From JAJEFO01 sp009843725 (GTDB taxonomy: Bacteria; Pseudomonadota; Alphaproteobacteria; Rhodobacterales; Rhodobacteraceae): DNA of 64,000 bases. The translations under genes were made by a program, and so were the position numbers. Shown here in pieces: positions 9,846 through 17,907 of the stretch; positions within the stretch are counted from its first letter, which is position 1; each line of letters opens with the position of its first letter. Location: assembly GCA_965243215.1 (NCBI GenBank), contig CBDEUJ010000003.1:434001-498000 (forward strand). Reading direction: 5' to 3'. The notes beneath the pieces are model-generated. The model saw only the letters and a program-made list of their open reading frames with translations. It did not search any database and had not been told where the DNA came from.

Positions 9846-11216
9846 TCAACCCGTCACTGTTGGCAACTGCATGGCATCACCCCTGCCCAGCCTTTTCTCA
9901 CACTCGCGGCAGTCCGGATCCTTGCGAGGAACCACGTTTTGCACGGCATGCCGCAGGAAATGATGGTGCTGATACACCGCATCACCACCCTCCGACCGCA
10001 AGTCGAGGAAGTCGAACAGGAAATCGTTCACCGCCTGTCCCGCAGCCACGGCATTGAGTGTGATCACGCTGGGATCGGGTTCCCTTACTCCGTAGTCCTG
10101 GGCCTTGCGTTCCTCATCCGTCTTCGCCTCGATCGCCAGCTGAGTTCCATCGATCAGCCCGTTGCACCAGAGGCACCCCGTTCCTGGCCGCAGCGTCCGG
10201 ACCGCGCACATGGCCTCCTCAATCGAGCCATCCGCGCCCGGTCTGATCTTGGCGCCCATCTGCACCGCGGGGATCAGGTATTGATGCACCAGCGAGTTCA
10301 CCACGAGCCGGCCTCGCATGGAGTCCGCCGCCAAAAAAATGAAATCGCAGTCCCGCAGCTTCTTCGCGACCGCGTCGTTCGCAACGTCGCCCCGTATTGC
10401 CTCCAGGTAGATACCCGGTCTTGCTTCCCGCAGGTGCCGCACAGCGATCTGTGTCTTGAACTGCCCGGTCTCGACATCCGTCGGCGTCGCGCCGGCGACC
10501 CGGGACAGGTTCGTGTCCTCGATGACGTCGAGATCGACCAGAACGAGGTGTCCTACGCCAAGACGCGCGAGATATTCCGCAACCAGGGAGCCGACCCCGC
10601 CCAATCCGATGACCGCCACCTTGCTTGCCCCCAGCACGGCCTGCCCGGTATTGCCGAACATGCGCACCTGCCGATCAAAGCCGGCAACCGCCTTGGCCGC
10701 CCGCTGCGGGTTGGCATAGAGCCTTCTGATGCTTCGTCCGACAATTCGGTACGACCCGAGCGCCCGGCGCGCGCCGTCCGGCATCCAGATGTCCGCCGCC
10801 ACCGCCCGGCGTCCGAACACCAGCGCGCCGACCGGCACGCCTTTGCCAATGTCGCGTAGAGCCGGATAGCCCCGCTCATGCGAGTCCATGTCGACTTTGC
10901 TGAAGCGTACCGACGTGTCCGAACCGTGATTGTGCACCGCCAGGTAGGCCATGCGCTCATCCCGGCATTGCACGATCTGCCTGTGAATGAACGTAGGATC
11001 GAGCGCGCGGTAACCGTATTTCCCGGGAACGTAATCCGTCCCCACGCGCGCCGGCTCCACGGCATTTACCAGCAGGCGAAGCCCGGTGCCGCAAGACACG
11101 ATCCCCGCCCGCAGGACCGCGCCGTACTCATCGCCGTCGCCCGGATAGAGATGCGCCATCAAGCGGTCGTGATCCGCTTCCCTGATCGCTACGTCACATG
11201 TCGGCTCGCTCTTCAT
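9846..11216 (-). CDS. JAB-E1 fusion: JAMM peptidase plus ThiF/E1-like activating enzyme
   Basis: A 456-residue fusion. The N-terminal JAB/JAMM metallopeptidase domain (about 1-150) has Glu30, HNH at 95-97 and SKVD at 106-109, the zinc-binding set of deubiquitinase-like enzymes. The C-terminal E1/ThiF adenylation domain (about 180-430) has GLGGVGS at 204-210, VDLDVIEDTNLSR with the Asp and the NxxR motif, and a CLWC segment near 348-351. Predicted role: activate the ubiquitin-like protein encoded two genes upstream, and process or remove it. It overlaps the E2-like gene by four bases (ATGA). The downstream protease gene is IS-disrupted, but this gene is intact. Confidence 0.9.
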   Translation of the reverse strand: MKSEPTCDVAIREADHDRLMAHLYPGDGDEYGAVLRAGIVSCGTGLRLLVNAVEPARVGTDYVPGKYGYRALDPTFIHRQIVQCRDERMAYLAVHNHGSDTSVRFSKVDMDSHERGYPALRDIGKGVPVGALVFGRRAVAADIWMPDGARRALGSYRIVGRSIRRLYANPQRAAKAVAGFDRQVRMFGNTGQAVLGASKVAVIGLGGVGSLVAEYLARLGVGHLVLVDLDVIEDTNLSRVAGATPTDVETGQFKTQIAVRHLREARPGIYLEAIRGDVANDAVAKKLRDCDFIFLAADSMRGRLVVNSLVHQYLIPAVQMGAKIRPGADGSIEEAMCAVRTLRPGTGCLWCNGLIDGTQLAIEAKTDEERKAQDYGVREPDPSVITLNAVAAGQAVNDFLFDFLDLRSEGGDAVYQHHHFLRHAVQNVVPRKDPDCRECEKRLGRGDAMQLPTVTG

Positions 11217-11614
11217 TGGACCTTTTCCAGGAAGTCTAGGATCTTGAGGAACTTGGCCACGGCAGTCTGGCCGGAATTCTGCATCCGGTTGTTCCGCCGG
11301 GAAATCTGGATTGCCGGGCGACCGCAGAAATTGTGCCCTACGGTGATCGGCGCTTCGAAGGCCTTGCCGTCTCTGCGCCGCACCGCGGCGTCCATGAACA
11401 CCGGATAGATGTCGGCATAGGGATACTGCGCGGTAATGTGGCCCCCCAGCCAGGACCGCTCCGGTTCATAGCGCGCGCCGATGGCCACGCTCTCGACCAT
11501 CACGTGAGCCCCTCCCTGTCCATCCTCGCTTACCGTGAGCTCGGAACCGGGAAAGGCCCGCTTCAGCTCTTCGATGGCCTCGCCAACCTCCGCCTTCACG
11601 CCATCACCCCGCAT
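11213..11614 (-). CDS. E2-like ubiquitin-conjugating-fold protein (Prok-E2_E type)
   Basis: A 133-residue protein of the bacterial E2-like group that accompanies multiubiquitin-type genes. It has an N-terminal helix, a beta-meander with GGHITAQYPYADIYP, and a predicted catalytic Cys97 in GHNFCGRPAIQISRRNNR. The C-terminal helix (AVAKFLKILDFLEK) fits the fold. ATGA overlaps on both sides couple it to the ubiquitin-like gene and the JAB-E1 gene. Predicted role: carry activated ubiquitin-like protein from the E1 to a target. Confidence 0.82.
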   Translation of the reverse strand: MRGDGVKAEVGEAIEELKRAFPGSELTVSEDGQGGAHVMVESVAIGARYEPERSWLGGHITAQYPYADIYPVFMDAAVRRRDGKAFEAPITVGHNFCGRPAIQISRRNNRMQNSGQTAVAKFLKILDFLEKVQ

Positions 11615-11934
11615 CAGCTGTTGTCGTCCGGCTCGATGGCCGTGAAGCTCAGATGCTCGCGGATCACCACCTTGTCGTCGTCGCCGATGACCTTACCGGT
11701 GCCGTTCGGCATCTCCTGCTGGAGAACGAAGTTCTCCTTGATCCCGACGCCCTGCCTGATCGCCTCCTCCTTGATCTCCAGCCCCGACGCCGGTCCTTCC
11801 AGCATCTCGACCTTCTTGCCGTTGACCTCGATCTCGACCTTCTTCGGATCCGCGCCCGGACCCTCCCCAGGCTTCGCATCTTCGACCACCCGCCTGTTAC
11901 CGCCGGCTTCGATTCCCTTGTCGTTCACCGTCAT
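11614..11934 (-). CDS. Ubiquitin-like protein (multiubiquitin-domain type)
   Basis: A 106-residue protein with a ~35-residue low-complexity N-terminus and one beta-grasp domain (KKVEIEVNGKKVEMLEGPASG to VVIREHLSFTAIEPDDNS) resembling the Multiubiquitin family. The start at 11934 has an AAGGAG site nine bases upstream; a longer frame from 11997 would include promoter DNA. It does not end in Gly-Gly; the last residues are DDNS, so JAB processing or a different attachment chemistry would be needed if it is conjugated. It is the first gene of the Ubl, E2, JAB-E1, protease operon. Confidence 0.8.
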   Translation of the reverse strand: MTVNDKGIEAGGNRRVVEDAKPGEGPGADPKKVEIEVNGKKVEMLEGPASGLEIKEEAIRQGVGIKENFVLQQEMPNGTGKVIGDDDKVVIREHLSFTAIEPDDNS

Positions 11935-11957
11935 CGCACTTGCTCCTTTGACATTCG

Positions 11958-11973
11958 ATTGCTGATGAGCAAT
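11958..11973. promoter_or_regulatory. Inverted repeat at the transcription start, candidate operator
   Basis: ATTGCT, four bases, AGCAAT: a perfect 6-bp inverted repeat immediately downstream of the -10 box of the Ubl operon. This is where a repressor would block initiation. The divergent XRE-family gene at 12131 is the obvious candidate binder; this is inference. Confidence 0.5.
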
Positions 11974-12002
11974 AACATAGGGGTTGCGTATCCGCATGTC
12001 AA
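11974..12002 (-). promoter_or_regulatory. Sigma-70-type promoter of the Ubl-E2-E1 operon
   Basis: On the - strand TTGACA (perfect -35, 11997-12002), a 17-base spacer, then TATGTT (-10, 11974-11979), about 40 bases before the start codon of the ubiquitin-like gene. It lies in the divergent region shared with the XRE regulator. Confidence 0.65.
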
Positions 12003-12130
12003 TTGCTATTTCGCACTTACTGACGATAATCGTTGAGGGGTTCGAGAATGCGGACCATCACGGCAGGGCCAGCGGCTTTCCGGACAATTCTCGACCAGCC
12101 ATTCACCGGTCGGTGCTCGGAGCGCGCGGC

Positions 12131-12490
12131 ATGACCCGGCGCGCCCAATTCGATTTCCCGTCCTTCTATGCTGCCCTCAGCGCCACAGTGAAGGCGCGCG
12201 ACACCACCTGGAAAGCAGTGAGCGAACAGACCGGCGTCTCCCAGACCACTCTGTCCCGCATGTCCAACGGCCGTCAGCCGGATGCCGCCAGCCTCACTGC
12301 CCTGGCAGCCTGGTCAGGGCTCGATCCCGTCGACTTCATGTCCGCGCGACGACGCGCGCGCGAGCCGATCGCCATGGTCTCCAAACTGCTCCGAGAGGAT
12401 CCCAACCTCGACCGCGCCGGCGCCGACGCGCTGGAGACCATCATCACGGCCGCCTACGATCGCTTCAAACGCCAGGCCGACGACCGCTAG
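12131..12490 (+). CDS. XRE-family helix-turn-helix regulator
   Basis: A 119-residue protein with an N-terminal HTH: TTWKAVSEQTGVSQTTLSRMSNGRQPDAASLTALAAWSGL, the classic Cro/C1-type helix pair. A C-terminal helical tail (residues 75-119) probably mediates dimerisation. The start at 12131 begins the conserved part; the frame is open further upstream without a ribosome binding site. It is divergent from the Ubl operon and likely represses it, and perhaps itself. Confidence 0.8.
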   Translation: MTRRAQFDFPSFYAALSATVKARDTTWKAVSEQTGVSQTTLSRMSNGRQPDAASLTALAAWSGLDPVDFMSARRRAREPIAMVSKLLREDPNLDRAGADALETIITAAYDRFKRQADDR

Positions 12491-12528
12491 TTTCGGAAGA
12501 CAAGAGGCCTCGGGGGACCTTCCCCGCC

Positions 12529-12750
12529 CTACGCTTGCTTCCTTTTCTTCCCCGCGGCAGCTCTCTGACGCCTCGAGGCCGGCCCTGGTGAAAACCGCAG
12601 CTCCGCAGCCCGCTCCTCGTTCTTCCTGACCTGCCTCTCGGTGTCCGGGATCGTCCGCTCCTTCATTGACGTCGTGTAGGCCTTCAGAACGTCTTCATCC
12701 AGCGACTTGGCACCCTTCCTGTCGAGATACTCATTCAGCCTCCTGTTCAT
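12529..12750 (-). CDS. Small charged protein coupled to the cysteine peptidase gene
   Basis: A 73-residue, highly basic protein (MNRRLNEYLDRKGAKSLDED to GKKRKQA) predicted mostly helical. Its start overlaps the stop of the upstream peptidase gene (ATGA), so translational coupling is likely. I do not recognise the family. It could be a partner, inhibitor or substrate of the peptidase. Confidence 0.6.
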   Translation of the reverse strand: MNRRLNEYLDRKGAKSLDEDVLKAYTTSMKERTIPDTERQVRKNEERAAELRFSPGPASRRQRAAAGKKRKQA

Positions 12751-14345
12751 GCACTCCTCCCTGGTTCAGGCGCACCCGTAGCATTTGCCGGTCGGTCCAC
12801 CGGTGCCGATCTCACGGGTCGCAGATTGGTTTCCATGCGACTCAGTGGCGTGTTCGCCGGCCGTCGGAGCGGGATCTCGCGCGCGTTCGGTTTCCCCGAG
12901 GACCGATCGAACACGATTGCCAGCTGGTGATTGTGGCACAGCCACATTGGCTGCTCGTCCTTGCGGCTCGCACTCGCATCAAGCACTACCCGCGCCGTGA
13001 TGTGCCGGTCGTTCCACTGTTCCTCGGACGCATACTCTATCACCCAGACGAACTGTGCCGTCTTCAGGTGCATGAGCACATCTGCCAACTCATCCCCGAA
13101 CTGCGAAACATTCTCCCGTGCAAAACGCCTGAGCGCCGACACGGTGGTTATGAAGTGCCGTCGCAACAGGATGTCTTCCTCGGGCAGGTTCAGCACCCGC
13201 TTGTAGATCGGATACATGGTATCGAGGGAAAACGATTCCACGGCCTGTGCGGGATAGAAGATCTTGTCTGGCAACGGAACGATGAACGCGTCGAAGTCTT
13301 CCGCCGTATAGTTCTCGGTATCCAATTCCGATCTCGTGTCATCCCCGATGCCCACTGAGCTGTAGGGCAACATGTTGTCATCGACGGCGAGAAGACTGTT
13401 CACCAGAGACCACACATGAGAGCCGCCCTCCTTGGAGTCCCCGGTTTCGTCGCGCCACTCGTAGCCCGCAAGCACGATGGCATGGCCCTCATTGTCCATC
13501 GCCTCGCTCTGCAACGACACGAACAGCGGGAAACCGGAGTCCAGGTAGCTCAGCATCTGAGCGAAGAACCTGTCGTCATTCACCCATTCCTCCGCCTCGT
13601 CGTCCCATTCCCTGACGATCATCAACGGATAGCAGCCCGCAGCCTGGAAAATCCGTTCCGCTTCGTACAGGTTCAGGCCTAGAGAGGGTGTCAGTCCGCC
13701 CGGATCGAACGGTTGCGCCATCATCGTGATCTCGTGCATCAGCAACTCTCGGTGCTGCGCATACTGCTCGCTGTAGTGCCGGAGAATGGCCCAGCAGGAA
13801 ACATGAGCGCATACGGCGATGTCCGCATGCTGCGCCATCGACGGGAAGCCCCAGACCGAGAGCGTATATCCGAGCAGGTGAACCTTGTGCCGGGACTGGA
13901 TGGCCGTACCGCGCGCGCCGATCCGGATTCGTGGGGAGAGCAGCGAACGACCGAGCGTCGCCGCGATCGTCGGCCTCAGTACCATGTATCCGAAGTAGTG
14001 ATCCTCGAGCCAAGCGTCCGGACCCTGCAAATCCAAGGGGGACTCGCTAAAGGTCACCTCCCTGTCGAAGAAGTGCAGCCGGACACAATCCTGACGATAG
14101 GGCCGTCCCATCTTCGCATAGAAATTGTAGAAGGTGCTCCTGTAGTCCTTGTCAATGTAGTCGTGTTCCACGAGAACACCGCTGACCACGCTCGAAATGT
14201 TGTTCTTCAGTTCCTCGGCGATGACTGCGGGCTCAAACTCCACATCCAGAATGTCAATCAGCCTGTCATAGTCGTCCTGGCTGTCGATTTCGAGCCACGT
14301 ATATCCACCTGGCGCAACCTCTTGGGATTCTTCACTCATCGCCAT
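12747..14345 (-). CDS. Predicted papain-fold (C39-like) cysteine peptidase
   Basis: A 532-residue protein. An N-terminal region of about 165 residues without known motif is followed by a papain-like core. SMAQHADIAVCAHVSCWAI supplies the oxyanion Gln and nucleophile Cys184 followed by Trp, and GHAIVLAGYEW supplies His288. A further C-terminal domain (about 340-510) precedes a Pro/Arg-rich tail. Calling it a peptidase is inference from this Cys-Trp and Gly-His-Ala pattern. The start is 14345 or 14339 (two close ATGs). It is cotranscribed with the 73-residue protein and sits next to the ubiquitin-like operon, pointing the same way. Confidence 0.6.
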   Translation of the reverse strand: MAMSEESQEVAPGGYTWLEIDSQDDYDRLIDILDVEFEPAVIAEELKNNISSVVSGVLVEHDYIDKDYRSTFYNFYAKMGRPYRQDCVRLHFFDREVTFSESPLDLQGPDAWLEDHYFGYMVLRPTIAATLGRSLLSPRIRIGARGTAIQSRHKVHLLGYTLSVWGFPSMAQHADIAVCAHVSCWAILRHYSEQYAQHRELLMHEITMMAQPFDPGGLTPSLGLNLYEAERIFQAAGCYPLMIVREWDDEAEEWVNDDRFFAQMLSYLDSGFPLFVSLQSEAMDNEGHAIVLAGYEWRDETGDSKEGGSHVWSLVNSLLAVDDNMLPYSSVGIGDDTRSELDTENYTAEDFDAFIVPLPDKIFYPAQAVESFSLDTMYPIYKRVLNLPEEDILLRRHFITTVSALRRFARENVSQFGDELADVLMHLKTAQFVWVIEYASEEQWNDRHITARVVLDASASRKDEQPMWLCHNHQLAIVFDRSSGKPNAREIPLRRPANTPLSRMETNLRPVRSAPVDRPANATGAPEPGRSA

Positions 14346-14935
14346 TCAACCCCTGTCACTTCCACCAGACCTTCCGAGGAACTGCCCCGCAATGAGACCT
14401 GCTGACCTCCGGCGACCGCACTCAGTGCCCAATCCGTGTTGCTAAGCTTGGTTTGGGCCGCTTCCACTATATTCTTGCCCCTTTCGTGACATCAGCGCCA
14501 CGCCGCCTCCCTGCAAGCCTCCATGTCCCTGCATTCCCTTACCTTTCGGCAACCCTCTCTTGCGACCTTCGTCGAAGCCGTAATCGCATCGCAACCAGTC
14601 TGTTTCAACCCCAAGATACGCGCTGACGCTACTTGTCCCCCTTCCAATGCAACCGATGCACGCACGCCCCAAAGGCATCACTGAGGCCTGTCCTTCCGGA
14701 CCCTCAGCCTCGCACTCCCTGAACAACAGATCCCTTACGAATCTTGCACACCATCTCACCAACGGGAAAGAGGGGAAGGTCTCGGCCGAGAGGAGATTGC
14801 GTCCTGCGATCCCGTCACTCGGAGTGCGGGCGCTGTCTAGGGAATGACCAGCGATCACTTGAAAGGAAATCGTTGAGTCACACTTTGTCGTCACGTAGAT
14901 CGGGACACAAATTGCAGGTGTCGCCGAACGTCCTG
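14346..14935. other. 590-base spacer without a confident gene
   Basis: A - strand frame at 14442-14894 (150 codons) exists, but its Gly-rich, low-complexity translation and missing ribosome binding site do not look like a protein. It probably holds the promoter of the cysteine-peptidase pair and the end of the MBL operon. Confidence 0.4.
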
Positions 14936-15715
14936 TTAAAGGTTCCAGAAGATGTTCCCGTCCTTCCTCGTGGTCACCACTTTGCGTGTTTCTGGGCCGA
15001 AACTCGTATGAAGCACATCGCCGAGGGCGTGCCGAGAATAGGTATTGGCCATAAGTTGGGTGTCGTGACGAATTGGCCCATCAGACATCACGATTTGACG
15101 CGGCTTGCAGAATTGAAAGACTTCGCGACAGTAACCGCTCTCGCGTCCATGGTGAGATGCAACGAACACGTCTACCCGACTTAGGAGCGCCTGCACCTGC
15201 GGATTCTGAAGCAGTGCAAGCCAACCAGCCCGTTCGAGGTCACCTCCGAGAACGAACGAGATGTGTCCGACATCGAGAAACGTAAGCAAGCTCAGATTGT
15301 TCGTGTCAGTGAACATCGGATAGTCGTTGTGAAAGAGCCATACCTGCAGGCCTGCGGGCTCAAGCTGCCAGGCCGCAACTCCGCCGGTATAGAAGTCGAT
15401 CATGCCGAGCAGTTCATTCATTGCGGGACTAATGGGTGGCTGCTTGAGCGACCGAATCTGGCTTCCGGTCACGCTCGTGTTCCTGGTGAGAACCTCTATG
15501 CTCAGCGATCTTCGTACCGCGACCAGGTCGCTGATATGGTCCTCGTCGTAGTTCGTGACGAAGAATCGCCGAATGCTGGTGATGCCGTGAACAGGCAGGA
15601 AGGTTGAGGGCCGGTTTTCCTTGCCGTGCCCACAATCGAATAGCAGCACGCCTCCGTCGCTGCCCATCGCGTAGGCGCAAAAGCCGTGTTCGACGTTGAG
15701 AATTTCGAACCTCAT
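14936..15715 (-). CDS. Metallo-beta-lactamase-fold protein (second of pair)
   Basis: A 259-residue protein of the ComEC/Rec2-like MBL superfamily. Order: LLFDCGHGKENRP near the N-terminus, VTNYDEDHISD where active enzymes have HxxxDH, a FVLGGDLE strand, and ASHHGRESGYC. The first His of the signature is replaced by Asn (NYDEDH), so metal binding may be altered. The start overlaps the upstream MBL stop by four bases. Substrate unknown; the family includes nucleases and phosphodiesterases. Confidence 0.75.
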   Translation of the reverse strand: MRFEILNVEHGFCAYAMGSDGGVLLFDCGHGKENRPSTFLPVHGITSIRRFFVTNYDEDHISDLVAVRRSLSIEVLTRNTSVTGSQIRSLKQPPISPAMNELLGMIDFYTGGVAAWQLEPAGLQVWLFHNDYPMFTDTNNLSLLTFLDVGHISFVLGGDLERAGWLALLQNPQVQALLSRVDVFVASHHGRESGYCREVFQFCKPRQIVMSDGPIRHDTQLMANTYSRHALGDVLHTSFGPETRKVVTTRKDGNIFWNL

Positions 15716-16725
15716 GGGACCAGGTCCTCCGTGATCGGGCCGACGTACCAGGCCTTGAAAGACTCACAGTACCGTGTCGAGCCGTTCACTTTGCGGGCGA
15801 AATTCTCGTGCGTAACATAGAGCGTCATCGGACTGGTGCTTGCATCGACAACCATGCAGTTCGCTTGGTTGTTGGTGATGAGTGACAGCCCGCGCCTTCT
15901 CCAGTTTGCATAGCCCAAGTGCTCCGCGCACGCGTTTCCGAAGAACGTGAGAGTCGGCGTCAGCGTCTGCAGAAACTCGTATGAACGTCCTGACTCTCGC
16001 CCATGATGCGGCGCGATCAACAAGTCGATGTTCGTGACGTCGGCCTCATGATGCTCGAGAATGTGGTCCCACGTCGCGTCGTGTGAATCACCAGCGAACA
16101 CGATGCGGTTTTTCGCTGTGACATAGAGAAGCACGTAAGAGCAGCTATGATAGTTCGCACCAGCCTTGTTCGCGGCCGCAACGAGGTCCTTCGTCGGGGC
16201 AAGAACGTGCAACCCGTCACCTCCTCCCGTTCCATCTTTCCCCTGGTTGTAGTAGTGACCACTGGCACCCGAGTACAGTGTCAGACGCCTCGGTTCTTCA
16301 TTGGGGTTGGAATCGCGGAGTTGCTTGTAGAATTTCCAGTCAGACGCCCGATATGGAGATCCCGCCCAGCTTGAGTCCTGCATCTCCTTGCTGTTGCGGG
16401 TGTCCCAGAAGTTTGTCGGGCTGAATTCGCGGAAGAGTGCCTCGATGCCGTCCATGTGATCCATGTCCGGATGAGTCTGGACGAACCGAAAGATGCTGCA
16501 GATCCCATGGTCTTTCATGTAACTGATTGGGTCCACCGGATGCTTCCTCTGCTGGAAGTTGCCCTTTATGCCCCGCTCCGACTTCGTCATCGCAGGCATC
16601 AACGCCTCCTGCGCGGGCTCAACAGCCGCCGCGTTGCAAACATCTATCACGGTCGTGTGGCCGGAGTTGTGCTCGATGATGGAGCAATCGCCCTCTTTGA
16701 CGTTTAGGAAGTGAATTCTGGCCAT
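15712..16725 (-). CDS. Metallo-beta-lactamase-fold hydrolase (first of pair)
   Basis: A 337-residue MBL-fold protein with the full signature: VKEGDCSIIEH near the N-terminus, THPDMDHMDG (HxxxDH), FAGDSHDATWD (metal-binding Asp) and LIAPHHGRESG. This is the ComEC/Rec2-like group often found with defence genes. It follows the membrane-protein gene after three bases and overlaps the second MBL gene. The pair probably acts together, with this the catalytically complete member. Confidence 0.82.
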   Translation of the reverse strand: MARIHFLNVKEGDCSIIEHNSGHTTVIDVCNAAAVEPAQEALMPAMTKSERGIKGNFQQRKHPVDPISYMKDHGICSIFRFVQTHPDMDHMDGIEALFREFSPTNFWDTRNSKEMQDSSWAGSPYRASDWKFYKQLRDSNPNEEPRRLTLYSGASGHYYNQGKDGTGGGDGLHVLAPTKDLVAAANKAGANYHSCSYVLLYVTAKNRIVFAGDSHDATWDHILEHHEADVTNIDLLIAPHHGRESGRSYEFLQTLTPTLTFFGNACAEHLGYANWRRRGLSLITNNQANCMVVDASTSPMTLYVTHENFARKVNGSTRYCESFKAWYVGPITEDLVP

Positions 16726-16728
16726 CGT

Positions 16729-17442
16729 CTATTGCTGCTCTAAAGCGGCCTCAAGGATGAAACGTGCATACCGGTCGGCCGAGAGCTCTACCGTGCGCGC
16801 TCTGACCCATGTCATCCACAAGAAAAGCAGCCCGGCGCTAATGAGACTGGCGAACAATGAAACGGCCTGTACCTCATTGGTCGCGATCCACGTTGCATAC
16901 GTAGACCACGCCGAGCCAGCCAGCCCAACGCTTGTGAGAAATACGCCGAGGACTTTCAGGCCGAGCAGGTTTCTACGAAAGCCGTACTCGGTGAGTCCCT
17001 TGAAGACGAGAGGAAACTCCTTTTGATCCCTGGTCCGCCGAATGAGTTCATCCGTGCAAGACTGATAGTGCAAATCCGCGGCGCGCTCATCCTGGTTTTG
17101 CTCTACGCTCGTCGGAACGTAGAGCCCGAGTTCATGGAGCTTCGCGTGAATTCGGGCACGCGTGACTTCGTTGAACTCATGATTGCCATGCCGTATGAAC
17201 CGAGTCGTGGGAGGTCCTCCCCATTTCGCCCAAAGATCCTTCTCAAGGCGCTTCCCGAAGTCCGCACCGACCTGACCAAGGACGAAAGAGATTGGGGCAA
17301 AGACCAATGCCGCAGCCCCTCCAATCGGCAATTTGAGGCCCTCGGGAACCACAGCAGCAAGGAGCAACACGACGGGAGCAAGCGTTAGGTAAACAGGCAA
17401 GACCCGCGCCCTGAAGCTGTATGTGTCAAACTTGATTTCCAT
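16729..17442 (-). CDS. Four-TM membrane protein, first gene of an MBL operon
   Basis: A 237-residue protein. Hydrophobic segments lie at about residues 13-32, 38-60, 160-180 and 188-210, flanking a soluble charged region of about 100 residues (FGKRLEKDLWAKWGG to KEFPLVFKG). No known enzymatic motif. It is tightly linked to the two MBL genes downstream. In defence operons such small membrane proteins are often the membrane-disrupting effector; that is inference here. Confidence 0.7.
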   Translation of the reverse strand: MEIKFDTYSFRARVLPVYLTLAPVVLLLAAVVPEGLKLPIGGAAALVFAPISFVLGQVGADFGKRLEKDLWAKWGGPPTTRFIRHGNHEFNEVTRARIHAKLHELGLYVPTSVEQNQDERAADLHYQSCTDELIRRTRDQKEFPLVFKGLTEYGFRRNLLGLKVLGVFLTSVGLAGSAWSTYATWIATNEVQAVSLFASLISAGLLFLWMTWVRARTVELSADRYARFILEAALEQQ

Positions 17443-17907
17443 TGTCGCAACCCTGCACGTCTATCGCCGCGATTCCCGATGGCGATTTCCTGCAACTCCC
17501 GCCCTGACTGTTGTGCAAGCCAAGCGTCGGCCAGCCCGCCTGCAAGACACAGACTCCAACTCCGCTCACTTGGTGACGCACCGGTAAAGCGGCCGCATTC
17601 GATCCGCGCCCCGGCCGACATCGCACCGAAGCCGGTCCGTTTCAAGTCCGTGTCCATGCTGCCGCTCTCTGTCATCCACTTCGGCCGAAATGGCTGCCGA
17701 ATTTACCGTTGAATAAGAACGGACTTCGGTCCCTCAGGGCACCTCGTCCCACTCCCCTTTACCGATCGAAAGGGCTCGATTCCCGTCACTGCGGAGTCCG
17801 ACCTCCCGTTCGGGGCCGCACGCCTCCCGGAGGAGGCGGCCAGCGGTCCCGGGGCGAAGCCGGAGGCCATGGAGCGGTCCCGGCGCCGCCAGCAGGGAGA
17901 CACCACC
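17443..17907. other. Divergent spacer between cargo and backbone
   Basis: About 465 bases between the start of the MBL operon (- strand) and the first backbone gene (+ strand). No gene recognised; promoters for both directions are expected here. Composition rises sharply in GC toward the right, marking the cargo-backbone boundary. Confidence 0.4.

Noticed and set aside
14442..14894. 150-codon - strand frame
   Set aside because: Low-complexity translation without ribosome binding site or family resemblance.
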